A stretch of DNA of 64,000 bases, taken from assembly GCF_014656455.1 (NCBI RefSeq), contig NZ_BNCL01000009.1, forward strand, positions 62,001 through 126,000, read 5' to 3'. Positions 46,364-56,333 of the stretch are shown piece by piece. Below the pieces are notes generated by a model. That model was not told the DNA's origin. It did no database searches and saw only the letters and a program-made list of their open reading frames with translations. Source of the stretch: Paracoccus aerius (GTDB lineage: Bacteria; Pseudomonadota; Alphaproteobacteria; Rhodobacterales; Rhodobacteraceae). Made by a program: the position numbers and the translations under genes. Every line of letters begins with the position of its first letter. Position 1 is the first letter of the stretch.

Positions 46364-47470
46364 TCAAGTCAAGGATCCGTCGGGTTCGAAGAAATGCGCA
46401 AGGGGCAGGGCGGCGGCCCCCAGGATGCGGGCGCTGCGGGCCAAGCTGCCTTCCAGGATCCTCGGACGGTCGATGCCTGCCGCGGGAAGGCTTGCCATCT
46501 CGGCGCGCGTCGCCTCGGTCAGCGAACGGCGTGTCGCCGGCGGAACGGCCCCGTCGATCACCACGACCGGAATGTCCAGAAGCGCCGTCGCGGCCAGGGC
46601 CGAGAAGGCCAGGGCCTGGGCGGATTCTTCGATCCAGGGTCGCTCGACCTCGGCAGGCACCACCCAGCCGGAATCGTCCGGCGGCAGCGAATGACCCAGC
46701 CGTGCCTCGAGCGTGGAAACCGAAGCGACGTCCAGCAACTGTCGCCCGCCCGGCACCGGCATCGAGCCGAGCGCCCCGGCGTTGCGCGCCGGGCCGACCC
46801 GCAGCCGGCCGTCCAGGACCACTCCGCCGCCGGCAAAGTGCGCGACGTAGAGATGCACGAAATCCGGTGGAAGGGACAGCCGCCCGAAGATCAGTTCGGC
46901 CGCGCAGGCCGTGCTTGCATCGTTCTCTAGGAATACCTGAAAGGGCAGCTCCTCGGCCAGCCGGGCGGCAAGGTCGAAGTCGTGCCAGTCCGCCATCTCG
47001 GCGCCCCAGTCCCAGAGGCGAAAGGGCGTAGCCACGCCAAGCCCAGCGATTCGAGTGGGGTCTGGCACGGAAGCAAGGATCGTGGCGATGCCATGGCGCG
47101 CAAAGGCGATGATCCGATCGGGGGTGGGATGGGCATATATCTCTTGCCGGTGGATCTTTATCGCCCCGGTGAAATCCACCAGGGCGAGTTCGACCAGGCG
47201 GCGGCCCAGTTTCAGGCCCAGGAACAATGCCCCTCCGGGTGCCAGGGACAGCGGGGTGGACGGCTGGCCGACCTTGCCCCGAACGACCGCGCCTTCATCC
47301 AGGAAACCATTTTGGATCAATTTCCTGGTCTGGTTCGTGATGGCTTGCGGCGAAAGCCCCGTTGCTTGGGCAAGCGCGGCGCGCGGAAGGGGCCCGCGCC
47401 TGCGGATCAGCGACAGGATCAGCCGCTCGTTCCGGCTGAGGTCCAACCGATCGCGTGGGTCATTCAGCAT
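46364..47470 (-). CDS. frcR: ROK family transcriptional repressor, FrcR-like
   Basis: The 368-residue protein has an N-terminal MarR-like helix-turn-helix (RGPLPRAALAQATGLSPQAI, residues 29-48) followed by a ROK sugar-kinase-like domain (GGALFLGLKLGRRLVELALV, FLENDASTACAAELIFG). By position it should repress the divergent frc transporter and respond to the sugar or its phosphate. The assignment to FrcR rests mostly on the order frcR-frcBCAK known from Sinorhizobium meliloti. Confidence 0.85.
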   Translation of the reverse strand: MLNDPRDRLDLSRNERLILSLIRRRGPLPRAALAQATGLSPQAITNQTRKLIQNGFLDEGAVVRGKVGQPSTPLSLAPGGALFLGLKLGRRLVELALVDFTGAIKIHRQEIYAHPTPDRIIAFARHGIATILASVPDPTRIAGLGVATPFRLWDWGAEMADWHDFDLAARLAEELPFQVFLENDASTACAAELIFGRLSLPPDFVHLYVAHFAGGGVVLDGRLRVGPARNAGALGSMPVPGGRQLLDVASVSTLEARLGHSLPPDDSGWVVPAEVERPWIEESAQALAFSALAATALLDIPVVVIDGAVPPATRRSLTEATRAEMASLPAAGIDRPRILEGSLARSARILGAAALPLAHFFEPDGSLT

Positions 47471-47492
47471 GGGACTGCCTCCTGAAACGCAT

Positions 47493-47518
47493 TAATCAAC
47501 ATGATTGACTTATTGACA
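47493..47518. promoter_or_regulatory. Candidate operator and -35 box in the frcR-frcB intergenic region
   Basis: AATCA (47494-47498) and TGATT (47502-47506) form an inverted repeat spaced by ACA. A TTGACA box at 47513-47518 points toward frcB, but no good -10 box follows, which suits an activator or weak promoter. The repeat is close enough to block RNA polymerase. Confidence 0.4.
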
Positions 47519-47588
47519 AGAAGAAACGCTTCATGCTTTCTGAAATGGCAGGGCGGAGGAGGTGCCGCCATTCGGAGGAGTTATCGGA

Positions 47589-48617
47589 ATGATCATCAAG
47601 TCTTCGCTTCGCTTGTCGCTGGCCGCGTCCGTTCTGGCCATGTCGGCAGGCTTTGCCGCCGCGCAGGATCCGGTCAAGGCCTGCATCATCACCAAGACCG
47701 ACATCAACCCGTTCTTCGTCAAGATGAAGGAAGGCGCGACCGCCAAGGCGCAGGAACTGGGCATCGAGCTGATGAGCTTTGCCGGCAAGATCGACGGCGA
47801 CCATGAAACGCAGCAGCAGGCCATGGAAAGCTGCATCGCCGCGGGCGTGAAGGGCATCCTGATCACCGCGTCCGACACCAAGGCCATCACCGAATCCGTC
47901 AAGCAGGCGCGCGATGCAGGCATCCTCGTCATCGCGCTTGACACGCCGCTGGACCCGATCGACGCAGCGGATGCGACCTTCGCCACCGACAACCGCGAGG
48001 CGGGCCGCCTGATCGGTGCCTGGGCCGCCGGCAAGATGGGAGCCGAGGCCGAGAACGCCAAGATCGCGATGCTGGATCTGTCGGCCAGTGCGCCGTCGGT
48101 CGATGTTCTTCGCGACCAGGGCTTCCTGGAAGGCTTCGGCATCGACGTGAAGGACAACAACGTGATCGGTGACGAGGAAGACCCCCGCATCGTCGGCCAT
48201 GACGTCACCTCGGGCAACGAGGAAGGCGGCCGCCAGGCGATGGAGGCGCTGATGCAGAAGGATCCGGGCATCAACCTGGTCTATACCATCAACGAACCCG
48301 CTGCCGCCGGGGCCTATGAGGCGCTGAAATCCTTTGGCATGGAAGGCAACGTGACCATCGTGTCGGTCGATGGCGGCTGTCCCGGCGTCGAAAACGTCAA
48401 GGCCGGCGTGATCGGCGCGACCTCGCAGCAGTATCCGCTGAAGATGGCCTCCATGGGGATCGAGGCGATCGCGGCCTTCGCCAAGGACGGCACCAAGCCG
48501 CAGGTAAGCGAGGGTCTGGATTTCACCGATACCGGCGTGAACCTGGTCACCGACCAGCCGGTCGAAGGCGTCTCCTCGATCAGCGTCGAGGAAGGCCTGG
48601 CCCAGTGCTGGGGCTGA
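47589..48617 (+). CDS. frcB: Sugar ABC transporter substrate-binding protein, FrcB-like
   Basis: The 342-residue product has a signal peptide ([20 protein letters not shown]) and the type I sugar-binding fold: [39 protein letters not shown] and [27 protein letters not shown] lies before the ATG. Relatives bind fructose, ribose or mannose. It is the first gene of frcBCAK and the highest-expressed component is expected to be this periplasmic protein. Confidence 0.92.
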   Translation: MIIKSSLRLSLAASVLAMSAGFAAAQDPVKACIITKTDINPFFVKMKEGATAKAQELGIELMSFAGKIDGDHETQQQAMESCIAAGVKGILITASDTKAITESVKQARDAGILVIALDTPLDPIDAADATFATDNREAGRLIGAWAAGKMGAEAENAKIAMLDLSASAPSVDVLRDQGFLEGFGIDVKDNNVIGDEEDPRIVGHDVTSGNEEGGRQAMEALMQKDPGINLVYTINEPAAAGAYEALKSFGMEGNVTIVSVDGGCPGVENVKAGVIGATSQQYPLKMASMGIEAIAAFAKDGTKPQVSEGLDFTDTGVNLVTDQPVEGVSSISVEEGLAQCWG

Positions 48618-48676
48618 CCATCGACATCCGGGCGGCTGCACCCGCGGCCGCCCTTTTCTGAACCCCGGAGGGCCCG

Positions 48677-49732
48677 ATGTCTGACACCCCCGACCCCGTG
48701 GTCGCGCGCAATCCGTCCGAGAAAGTCGCGAGCTTCGATCATCATTCGCGCGGCGCGCTTGACCGGGTGCAGCATTTCCTGCACCGCTATCCCACCATGG
48801 TCCCGGTCATCGTGCTGGTGCTGTCGGTGCTGGCCTTCGGGCTGATCTCGCCCAACTTCTTCTCGGCCTTCAACCTGTCGCTGATCCTGCAGCAGGTGGC
48901 GGTCGTGGGCACGCTGGCGGCTGCGCAGTCGCTGGTGATCCTGACCGCAGGGATCGACCTGTCCGTCGGGGCCGTCATGGTGATGGTGTCGGTCATCATG
49001 GGCAAGCTGTCGGTGGACTTCGGCATCCCGGTGCCCATCGCGATCCTGATCGGCCTGGCCGTGGGCGGTGCGACGGGCGCGTTGAATGGCGCGCTTGTGA
49101 CGCGGCTGAAGCTGCCGCCCTTCATCACGACGCTGGGCACCTGGAATATCTTCCTTGCGTTGAATTATTACCTGTCGAACCGCGAAACGATCCGCAGCCA
49201 GACCCTGGATGCCGAGGCGCCGCTGCTGAAGTTCTTTGGCGAACGCTTCAACCTGGGCGGCGCCGTCCTGACCTATGGCGTCTTGCTGATGATCCTGGTC
49301 TTTGCGGTTCTGTGGTACGCGTTGAACCACACGGCCTGGGGGCGACGGGTCTATGCCGTGGGCGACGATCCCGAGGCTGCGGCCCTTGCCGGCATCCAGA
49401 CCAAGCGCGTGCTGATGTCGGTCTATATCGTGTCGGGCGCGATCTGCGCGCTTGCCGCCTGGTCGTCGATCGGCCGGGTGGGGTCGGTCAGCCCAACCTC
49501 GTTCTTCGAGGCGAACCTTGAATCCATCACGGCTGTCGTGATCGGGGGCATCTCGCTGTTCGGGGGGCGCGGGTCGATCCTGGGGCCGCTGATCGGTGCG
49601 CTTATCGTGGGCGTCTTCAACTCGGGGCTGCGACTGGCCGGCGTTGACGTGCTGTGGCAGCTGTTCGCGACAGGCTGGCTGATCATCGTCGCCGTCGCCA
49701 TTGACCAATGGATCAGGAAAATCTCGTCATGA
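48677..49732 (+). CDS. frcC: Sugar ABC transporter permease, FrcC-like
   Basis: The 351-residue protein has 8-10 hydrophobic helices and the family signature LTAGIDLSVGAVMVMVSVIM near residue 95, AVVIGGISLFGGRGSILGPL near the end, as in RbsC-type permeases. It forms the membrane channel. Its TGA overlaps the next ATG (ATGA). Confidence 0.93.
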   Translation: MSDTPDPVVARNPSEKVASFDHHSRGALDRVQHFLHRYPTMVPVIVLVLSVLAFGLISPNFFSAFNLSLILQQVAVVGTLAAAQSLVILTAGIDLSVGAVMVMVSVIMGKLSVDFGIPVPIAILIGLAVGGATGALNGALVTRLKLPPFITTLGTWNIFLALNYYLSNRETIRSQTLDAEAPLLKFFGERFNLGGAVLTYGVLLMILVFAVLWYALNHTAWGRRVYAVGDDPEAAALAGIQTKRVLMSVYIVSGAICALAAWSSIGRVGSVSPTSFFEANLESITAVVIGGISLFGGRGSILGPLIGALIVGVFNSGLRLAGVDVLWQLFATGWLIIVAVAIDQWIRKISS

Positions 49733-50502
49733 CCCAGCCGCTTCTCTATGCCCGCAACCTGGTCAAGCGCTATGGCCGCGTGACCGCCCTGGACCATGCC
49801 GACTTCGATCTGTACCCGGGCGAAATCCTGGCCGTGATCGGTGACAACGGCGCGGGGAAATCCAGCCTGATCAAGGCGATTTCGGGCGCGGTCCAGCCCG
49901 ACGAGGGCGAAATCCGCCTGGACGGCCAGCCGGTTAGCTTCGCCAGCCCGCTCGAGGCGCGCAAGGCGGGGATCGAGACCGTTTACCAGACGCTGGCCTT
50001 GTCGCCTGCCCTGTCGATCTCGGACAACATGTTCATGGGCCGCGAGATCAGGCGCGGCGGCATCATGGGCAAGTGGTTCGGGATGCTGGACAAGCCGTCA
50101 ATGGATGCCTTTTCGCGCCAGAAGCTGTCGGAACTGGGCCTGATGACGATCCAGAACATCAACCAGCCGGTCGAGACCCTGTCCGGCGGTCAGCGCCAGG
50201 GCGTTGCCGTCGCCCGCGCCGCGGCCTTTGGCAGCCGCGTCATCATCCTGGACGAACCGACGGCAGCGCTTGGCGTCAAGGAAAGCCGCCGCGTGCTGGA
50301 CCTGATCCTGGACGTGCGGTCGCGCGGCATTCCCATCGTCCTTATCAGCCACAACATGCCCCATGTCTTCGAGGTGGCAGACCGCATCCACATCCACCGC
50401 CTTGGCCGGCGCCTTTGCGTCATCAATCCCAAGGAACACACGATGTCCGATGCCGTGGCCTACATGACGGGCGCGCGGGTGCCGGAAGGCATTGCGGCAT
50501 GA
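49729..50502 (+). CDS. frcA: Sugar ABC transporter ATP-binding protein, FrcA-like
   Basis: The 257-residue protein has one ABC domain: Walker A GDNGAGKSS, signature LSGGQRQGVAVARA, Walker B VIILDEPTAALG and the switch ISHNMPHVFEVADRIH. Unlike RbsA it is a single cassette, so it works as a homodimer, as in FrcA. It overlaps both neighbours by ATGA, binding the operon tightly. Confidence 0.93.
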   Translation: MTQPLLYARNLVKRYGRVTALDHADFDLYPGEILAVIGDNGAGKSSLIKAISGAVQPDEGEIRLDGQPVSFASPLEARKAGIETVYQTLALSPALSISDNMFMGREIRRGGIMGKWFGMLDKPSMDAFSRQKLSELGLMTIQNINQPVETLSGGQRQGVAVARAAAFGSRVIILDEPTAALGVKESRRVLDLILDVRSRGIPIVLISHNMPHVFEVADRIHIHRLGRRLCVINPKEHTMSDAVAYMTGARVPEGIAA

Positions 50503-51182
50503 CGGCGGGGGAAGGGGGGCGTCGCCCCCAATCCTTCGAACTTCCCCCCGGATATTTCGACACGGAAGATGGCCGGCACTTGCTGGCGCGGATCCGGGGG
50601 CTGCAGGGCGCCCGGGTTCTGGTTGCGGTGGCAGGGGCGCCGGGGTCGGGCAAGTCGACCCTGGCCGAGGCGGTGGCGGCAAGGCTGGACGATGCCGTGC
50701 TGGTGCCGATGGACGGCTTTCACCTGGACAACCGGGTCTTGTCCGCGCGGGACTTGCTGGCGCGCAAGGGTGCGGTTGAGACCTTCGATTCGGAAGGCTT
50801 CGCGGCCTTGGTCGAGCGCCTGGCGGTGCCGAACAGCGAGGTCATCTTTCCTGTATTCGACCGCGACCGAGAAATCGCGGTTGGCGGCGCGGGAGTCGTC
50901 ATGCCGCACCATCGCATCGTCGTGATCGAAGGCAATTACCTGCTGCTGGATGCCGCACCCTGGAACAGGCTGCGCTACGACCTGACGATCTTCCTGGATG
51001 TTCCGGTGCCCGAACTGGAGCGTCGTCTGGCTGCACGCTGGCAGGGTCTTGGCAAGGATGCGGACCAGGTCGCGGCGCATCTGCGAAACGACCTTGCGAA
51101 TGCCCGGTGGGTGTCGACGCGGTCGCGCCCCGCCGATATCTCAGTCCCGCAGGCTGCGCATCAGGAACCAGGCCAGGGCTGA
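50499..51182 (+). CDS. frcK: P-loop sugar/nucleoside kinase, FrcK-like
   Basis: The 227-residue protein has Walker A GAPGSGKST (residues 46-54), LVPMDGFHLDN and VVIEGNYLLLD, the pattern of the uridine kinase-like FrcK family thought to phosphorylate the imported sugar. Residues 5-26 or so are encoded by a repeat element (50514-50573) and give an unusual start. The C-terminus runs 42 bases into the convergent exporter gene (ADISVPQAAHQEPGQG), suggesting loss of an earlier stop codon. Confidence 0.85.
   Translation: MTAGEGGRRPQSFELPPGYFDTEDGRHLLARIRGLQGARVLVAVAGAPGSGKSTLAEAVAARLDDAVLVPMDGFHLDNRVLSARDLLARKGAVETFDSEGFAALVERLAVPNSEVIFPVFDRDREIAVGGAGVVMPHHRIVVIEGNYLLLDAAPWNRLRYDLTIFLDVPVPELERRLAARWQGLGKDADQVAAHLRNDLANARWVSTRSRPADISVPQAAHQEPGQG
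50514..50573 (+). repeat. Repeat copy 3, inside the frcK coding region
   Basis: A hairpin of six Gs, CGTCG and five Cs (50514-50529) is followed after 20 bases by the core GGATATTTCGACACGG then AAGATGGC at 50550-50573. Hairpin plus core is the same arrangement as copy 1 at 3591-3665. Here the frame is open through it and it encodes part of the kinase N-terminus (ELPPGYFDTEDGRH). Confidence 0.6.
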
Positions 51183-52361
51183 ACAGATCAGCGTGGCCGT
51201 CATTGCCGGGATGGCCGTGCCGTTATAAAGCAGGCCCACGGGCGCAGCGATCAGGGTCGCGGCGATGGTGGACAGCGCCGCGATGATCGACGCGGCCATA
51301 CCGGCGATATGGCCCATGCGCTGCAGGGCCAGGGCATTCAGGTTGCCGAAGGTCACGCCCGCCATGAAGAAGACGCTGACCGCCCAGAAGAAGAAGGCGG
51401 GAAAGCGCAGGCTGTCGGGCAGGACATCCGTCAGCGTCAGCGCCAGCATCACGGCCGACACGCAGGTCTGCATGACATAGGCCCATTTGGCGATGCGACG
51501 CATTCCAAAGCGCATTACGAAGGTGGCGTTCAGCAGCGTTCCGGCACCGGACAGCAGGGCCATCAGCGCAAACCACATCGGGAAGCTGTCGCCCTTGCCA
51601 TAAGTCTCGCCGAACAGTTGCTGGGCCGAGGAAAGCAGCCCGAACATCTGCCCGAAGCCCAGCGTCAGCACCACCGTGCAGAGCATCACCTGCCTGTCGG
51701 ACAGCACCTCGCGCGCGGCGGCTCTGAGGGGCGCGATGCGCAGCGGCCGGCGGGCAGAGGGCGGCAAGGTTTCCTCTTGCCGCAGGCCAAGCCAGGTCGA
51801 GCCGATCAGGGCGAACAGGATGAAGGCAACGAAGACGCCGTGCCATCCCGAAAACCAGATGATGCCTGCGCCGATGGACGGGGCAAGTGCCGGGATCAGG
51901 ATGAAGACCATCATCACGAAGCTGGAGATGCGGGCCATTTCGCGGCCCTCGTAAAGGTCGCGGATCAGCGCCATGCCGACGATCCGCGGACCTGCGGCCC
52001 CAAGGCCCTGGACGAAGCGGGCGGCCAGCAGGAACTCGATGGAATCGGCGAAAAGCGCTGCGATCGTTGCGGCGATGTAGACCACCGCACCCAGATAGAT
52101 CGCCGGCTTGCGGCCGATGGCGTCCGAGATCGGGCCGGCGAACAGCGTTCCGATGCCCATGCCCGCCATGAAGGCCGTCAGGATCAACTGGGCGCGGTTG
52201 ACGTTGTCTGGCGTCAGTTCGGCGGCGATGTCGGGCAGCGCCGGCAGCATCGCATCGATCGAAAAGGCGACCGTCGCGAATAGGAAGGCCAGCATCGCCA
52301 CGAACTCGGGCAGCGGCAGGCGGCGCGGCGCGGCACCGGCATCAGGGGCAGTCACGGACAT
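51141..52361 (-). CDS. MFS multidrug exporter, Bcr/CflA type
   Basis: The 406-residue protein has 12 helices and the Bcr/CflA features: FSIDAMLPALPDIAAEL in the first periplasmic loop, GPISDAIGRKPAIYLGAVVY after helix 2, RFVQGLGAAGPRIVGMALIRDLY near residue 115. Such proteins export bicyclomycin or sulfonamides in enterics; natural substrates vary. Its 3' end overlaps the kinase gene. Confidence 0.87.
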   Translation of the reverse strand: MSVTAPDAGAAPRRLPLPEFVAMLAFLFATVAFSIDAMLPALPDIAAELTPDNVNRAQLILTAFMAGMGIGTLFAGPISDAIGRKPAIYLGAVVYIAATIAALFADSIEFLLAARFVQGLGAAGPRIVGMALIRDLYEGREMARISSFVMMVFILIPALAPSIGAGIIWFSGWHGVFVAFILFALIGSTWLGLRQEETLPPSARRPLRIAPLRAAAREVLSDRQVMLCTVVLTLGFGQMFGLLSSAQQLFGETYGKGDSFPMWFALMALLSGAGTLLNATFVMRFGMRRIAKWAYVMQTCVSAVMLALTLTDVLPDSLRFPAFFFWAVSVFFMAGVTFGNLNALALQRMGHIAGMAASIIAALSTIAATLIAAPVGLLYNGTAIPAMTATLICSALAWFLMRSLRD

Positions 52362-52416
52362 TCAGGGAGCCTTTCGTCAGGCAGCTCCTTTATCCGATAA
52401 TTGCATTCTGTGCAAG

Positions 52417-53040
52417 TTACTTCGGCGCAGCGGCCAGTTCATCGATGACCTGCTGCCAAAGGCTGGCAGGCTGGGCGCCGCTGATCGCATGCTGGTTGGC
52501 AACGATGAAGGTCGGCACGGACGAGATGCCGCGGTTTCGCGCATGCTGTTCGCGCGCGGCGATTTCATCCCGGTCCGCATCGCTGGCCAGCAGGCGCGCC
52601 ACCATGTCCGCGTCCATGCCTGCCGCGCCGGCGACGAGTGCCAGTTCCGCTGCATCGCCGATGTCGCGGGCTTCCTGCCAATGGGCGCGCATCAGGCCCG
52701 ACATCACGCGGGTTTGCGCGCTTTCCAGGCCCGCCCAGTGCATCAGCCGATGGGCATCGGTGGTGTCCGGTTCGCGGGGCGAGGGGTTCAGGTTCAGTCC
52801 AAGGGCTGCCGCCCGTTCCGCCACAGCCCGCGACGCTTCCTGGGCGCGCGGGCCAAGTTTCGCGTGCAGGTACTCGATCCGGTCCATGCCGCCCCGGGGC
52901 ATATGGGGGTTCAGGCGGAAGGGGTGCCAGGCGATCTGGAACGGGTGCAGCGGGCGGCTTTCAAGCGCGCGGTCCAGTTCCAGCTTGCCGATCAGGCACC
53001 AGGGGCAGACGGGATCCGCGAAGATGTCCAGCGGGATCAT
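52417..53040 (-). CDS. DsbA family oxidoreductase, FrnE-type
   Basis: The 207-residue protein begins MIPLDIFADPVCPWCLIGK with a CPWC redox motif at residues 12-15, and the cis-proline loop ISSVPTFIVANQHAISG near residue 170. It lacks a signal peptide, so it acts in the cytoplasm, like FrnE proteins implicated in oxidative stress or polyketide isomerisation. Confidence 0.87.
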   Translation of the reverse strand: MIPLDIFADPVCPWCLIGKLELDRALESRPLHPFQIAWHPFRLNPHMPRGGMDRIEYLHAKLGPRAQEASRAVAERAAALGLNLNPSPREPDTTDAHRLMHWAGLESAQTRVMSGLMRAHWQEARDIGDAAELALVAGAAGMDADMVARLLASDADRDEIAAREQHARNRGISSVPTFIVANQHAISGAQPASLWQQVIDELAAAPK

Positions 53041-53066
53041 GGGCGGTCCTTTCGGTCGAAAAATGA

Positions 53067-53090
53067 AAACGGCCCGCGAACGGGCCGTTT
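53067..53090 (-). terminator. Terminator after cspA
   Basis: A perfect 10-pair stem (53067-53076 with 53081-53090) has a CGAA loop. On the minus strand it is followed by TTTTCATTTTT, so it serves the cold-shock gene. Confidence 0.75.
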
Positions 53091-53111
53091 CGCAACCTTG
53101 TCGAAGCTGTA

Positions 53112-53318
53112 TCAGAGCAGCTTCAGATCGCTGGCCGAGGCGCGGCCATCGCGGCCCGACTGCAGTTCATATGCGATCTTCTGGTTGTCCTTCAGTCCCG
53201 TCAGCCCGGCGCGTTCGACGGCCGAAATATGGACAAAGATGTCCTTTCCGCCGTCATCGGGGGCAATGAAGCCATAGCCCTTGGTGGCGTTGAACCATTT
53301 AACCGTTCCGGTCGCCAT
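53112..53318 (-). CDS. cspA: Cold-shock domain protein
   Basis: The 68-residue OB-fold protein begins [20 protein letters not shown] and has the RNA-binding motifs KGYGFI and [26 protein letters not shown] lies before the ATG. The long stretch upstream (53319-53450) could hold a thermosensitive leader, but this cannot be confirmed by eye. The symbol is generic; many paralogues exist. Confidence 0.93.
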   Translation of the reverse strand: MATGTVKWFNATKGYGFIAPDDGGKDIFVHISAVERAGLTGLKDNQKIAYELQSGRDGRASASDLKLL

Positions 53319-53480
53319 AACCGTCCTCTCCTTCAAGTCATCCCGACGCAGGATTGCGCCAGGCCGTGCAGCCCGCTTTCGGTATTCCGGCTGCCCGTAA
53401 AAGGGAGGCGGTAGAAAGGCTTCGCTCACGCAAGTGAGAGGATGGACGAATCGTTAAAAAACGCAAGCATGAAACGCGCA

Positions 53481-53495
53481 CAGGCCCGGGGCCTG
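53481..53495 (-). terminator. Weak GC hairpin after thrS
   Basis: CAGGC and GCCTG (53481-53485 and 53491-53495) form a short stem about 30 bases past the thrS stop, with only a modest T-run further on. It is a weak candidate for ending the thrS transcript. Confidence 0.3.
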
Positions 53496-53524
53496 CACGC
53501 GATATGGACCACTCCGTTCCGGAT

Positions 53525-55471
53525 TCACCGCAGATCGGGCGGTGTCGCTTCGTCTTTCAGCATGGCTACGGCATCGGCTAGCGGTAACAGGCGTGAGCCC
53601 TGCTGGTCGAGCCTCCGAACCGATACGGTCCTATCCTCTACCTCTTTCATGCCGATGGCAAGAATCGCCGGGACCTTTCCGACGGAATGTTCGCGGACCT
53701 TGTAGTTGATCTTCTCATTCCGCGTGTCTGCCTCGGCCCGGATCCCTGTCGCGCGCAGGGTCGCTACGATCTCGGCCACATAGGCATCGGCGTCCGATAC
53801 GATGGACGCCACGACGACCTGGCGCGGCGCCAGCCAGAAGGGCAGCTTGCCCGCGCTGTTCTCGATCAGGATGCCGATGAAGCGTTCGAAGCTGCCCAGC
53901 ACGGCGCGGTGCAGCATGATCGGGCGGTGCTTGGCACCGTCGGCCCCCACATAATCCGCGTCCAGCCGTTCAGGCAGGTTAGGGTCCACCTGCAGCGTGC
54001 CGCATTGCCAGTCGCGGCCGATGGCGTCGCGCAGGACAAACTCCAGCTTGGGGCCATAAAAGGCGCCCTCGCCGGGGAACAGTTCATAGTTGTATCCGGC
54101 AGCCTGGCAGGCATTGCCAAGCGCGGCCTCGACCCGGTCCCAGCTTTCGTCGCTGCCGATGCGCTTTTCGGGGCGGGTGGACAGCTTGATGCGCCAGTCG
54201 GTGAAGCCCAGGTCGGAATAGACGCCTGCCAGGAACTCGATGAACTTCTTCGTCTCCGCCTCGATCTGGTCCTCGGTGCAGAAGATATGCGCGTCGTCCT
54301 GGGTAAATCCGCGCACGCGCATGATCCCGTGCAGCGCCCCCGAGGGTTCGTAGCGGTTGCAGGATCCGAATTCCGCCATGCGCAGCGGCAGGTCGCGATA
54401 GGATTTCAGGCCGTGGTTGAAGACCTGCACATGGCCGGGGCAGTTCATCGGCTTCAGCGCGTTGACTGTCTTGGTCTTGGCATGTTCCTCGTCCACTTCG
54501 ACGATGAACATGTTTTCCTGGTAGTTGTCCCAGTGGCCGGATTCTTCCCACAGCTTGCGGCTGACGACCTGCGGGGTGTTCACCTCGACATAGCCGTCTG
54601 CGCGCTGCTTGCGACGCATGTAGTCCTGCAGCGCGACATAGATGTTCCAGCCGTTCGGGTGCCAGAAGACCTGGCCAGGCGCTTCTTCCTGCATGTGGAA
54701 CAGGTCCATCTCGCGGCCCAGCTTGCGGTGGTCGCGCTTGGCGGCCTCCTCCAGCATGGTCATGTGCGCCTTGAGGTCGTCGCGGTTGCGGAAGGCCACG
54801 CCATAGATGCGCTGCAGCATCGGCCGGCTGCTGTCGCCCAGCCAATATGCGCCCGCGATATGGGTCAGCTTGAAGGCGTCGGCGGGAAGCTGGCCCGTGT
54901 TCTGCAGGTGCGGGCCGCGGCACAGATCCTGCCAGTCGCCATGCCAATACATCCGCAGATCCTCGCCCTCGGGGATGCGGTCGATCAGCTCGACTTTGAA
55001 CGGCTCGTCCCGATCCTTGTAATAGGCGATGGCGCGGTCGCGGTCCCAGACCTCGGTGCGGACGGGATCGCGGGCGTTGATGATCTCTTTCATCTTCGTC
55101 TCGATCCGGCCCAGATCCTCGGGCGTGAAGGGATCGGCGCGGTCGAAATCGTAGAACCAGCCATAGTCGCGCACCGGGCCGATGGTGACCTTGACGTCGG
55201 GCCAGATGGCCTGAACGGCGCGCGCCATGACATGGGCGAAGTCGTGGCGGATCAGTTCAAGCGCGGGGGCGTCGTCCTTCATCGTGTTGATGCTGATCGC
55301 GCCGCTGTCGTTGATCGGCCATTGCAGGTCGATATGCCGCCCGTCAAGGCTGGCCGAGATCGCGCGCTTGGCCAGGCTGGGCGCGATGCTTTCCGCGACC
55401 TGCGCCGCGGTGACGCCTGCGGGATAGTCGCGCGAATTGCCATCGGGGAAGGTGAGGGAAATCTGGGACAT
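53525..55471 (-). CDS. thrS: Threonine--tRNA ligase
   Basis: The 648-residue class II enzyme has the N-terminal TGS domain ([20 protein letters not shown]), the editing domain ([20 protein letters not shown] and [11 protein letters not shown] with zinc-editing residues), the catalytic motifs ([41 protein letters not shown]) and an anticodon-binding end. The ATG at 55471 matches the family start. Neighbours are unrelated. Confidence 0.97.
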   Translation of the reverse strand: MSQISLTFPDGNSRDYPAGVTAAQVAESIAPSLAKRAISASLDGRHIDLQWPINDSGAISINTMKDDAPALELIRHDFAHVMARAVQAIWPDVKVTIGPVRDYGWFYDFDRADPFTPEDLGRIETKMKEIINARDPVRTEVWDRDRAIAYYKDRDEPFKVELIDRIPEGEDLRMYWHGDWQDLCRGPHLQNTGQLPADAFKLTHIAGAYWLGDSSRPMLQRIYGVAFRNRDDLKAHMTMLEEAAKRDHRKLGREMDLFHMQEEAPGQVFWHPNGWNIYVALQDYMRRKQRADGYVEVNTPQVVSRKLWEESGHWDNYQENMFIVEVDEEHAKTKTVNALKPMNCPGHVQVFNHGLKSYRDLPLRMAEFGSCNRYEPSGALHGIMRVRGFTQDDAHIFCTEDQIEAETKKFIEFLAGVYSDLGFTDWRIKLSTRPEKRIGSDESWDRVEAALGNACQAAGYNYELFPGEGAFYGPKLEFVLRDAIGRDWQCGTLQVDPNLPERLDADYVGADGAKHRPIMLHRAVLGSFERFIGILIENSAGKLPFWLAPRQVVVASIVSDADAYVAEIVATLRATGIRAEADTRNEKINYKVREHSVGKVPAILAIGMKEVEDRTVSVRRLDQQGSRLLPLADAVAMLKDEATPPDLR

Positions 55472-55592
55472 GATCTGTCCTCCTCGTCGGTTTGGCGCCC
55501 ACGGAACGCCCGGTTGCGGGTTATCGGTGCCCTCCATTGGACGCCGCCGGGAAAACTGTCAAGATAAGCGGCACGACAGCGACAGGTGGGAC

Positions 55593-56333
55593 ATGAGCGA
55601 ATATCTGGAAACCCCGGGCGGGCGGCGCATCGCCTTTCAGCGCAGCAACGGGCGCGGCCCTGGCGTGGTCTTCCTGGGCGGGTTCAAGTCCGACATGACA
55701 GGGACCAAGGCCGCCTGGCTGCATGACTGGGCGCGCGAACGAAACCGCGCCTTCCTGCGCTTCGATTATTCCGGGCATGGCGACAGCAGCGGCTGTTTCG
55801 AGGAAGGCAGCATCGGCGACTGGCTTGGGGACGCGCGCGACGTGATCCATGCGCTGACCGACGGGCCGCAGGTGCTGGTCGGATCGTCGATGGGCGGCTG
55901 GATCGCGCTGCTGCTGGCCCGTGCCATGCCGCAGCGGGTCGCGGGGCTGGTGACGATCGCGGCCGCGCCGGATTTCACCCAGCAGGGCTTCTGGGCCGGC
56001 TTCAACGATGCGCAGCGCGACACGCTGATGCGTGCCGGCCGGGTCGAGCTTCCCAGCGACTATAGCGACCAGCCCTATGTCATCACCCGCCGCCTGATCG
56101 AGGACGGACGCGACCACCTGGTGATGAACCAACCCCTGCGGCTGCCGTTTCCGGTCCGGATGCTGCAGGGGACTGCAGACGAGGACGTGCCTGCCGACTG
56201 GGCGGTGCGGCTGCTGGATCATGCGACGGGCGACGATATCCGGCTGACGCTGGTGAAGGGCGCGGATCACCGCTTTTCCACGCCGGAATGCCTGCAGTTG
56301 ATCGCGGCGTCGATCGACGATGTTCTGGCCTAG
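55593..56333 (+). CDS. Alpha/beta hydrolase
   Basis: The 246-residue protein starts MSEYLETPGGRRIAFQRSNG and has VFLGGFKSDMTGTKAAWL (oxyanion part), FDYSGHGDSSG, nucleophile loop VGSSMGGW with Ser near residue 100, and TADEDVP...KGADHRFSTPE with acid and histidine. It resembles serine hydrolases of the carboxylesterase type. GACAGGTGGGAC precedes the ATG. It overlaps the next gene by 14 bases. Confidence 0.85.
   Translation: MSEYLETPGGRRIAFQRSNGRGPGVVFLGGFKSDMTGTKAAWLHDWARERNRAFLRFDYSGHGDSSGCFEEGSIGDWLGDARDVIHALTDGPQVLVGSSMGGWIALLLARAMPQRVAGLVTIAAAPDFTQQGFWAGFNDAQRDTLMRAGRVELPSDYSDQPYVITRRLIEDGRDHLVMNQPLRLPFPVRMLQGTADEDVPADWAVRLLDHATGDDIRLTLVKGADHRFSTPECLQLIAASIDDVLA

Noticed and set aside
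53687..55567. Long open frame opposite thrS (626 codons)
   Set aside because: Same antisense effect; thrS on the other strand has every synthetase motif.
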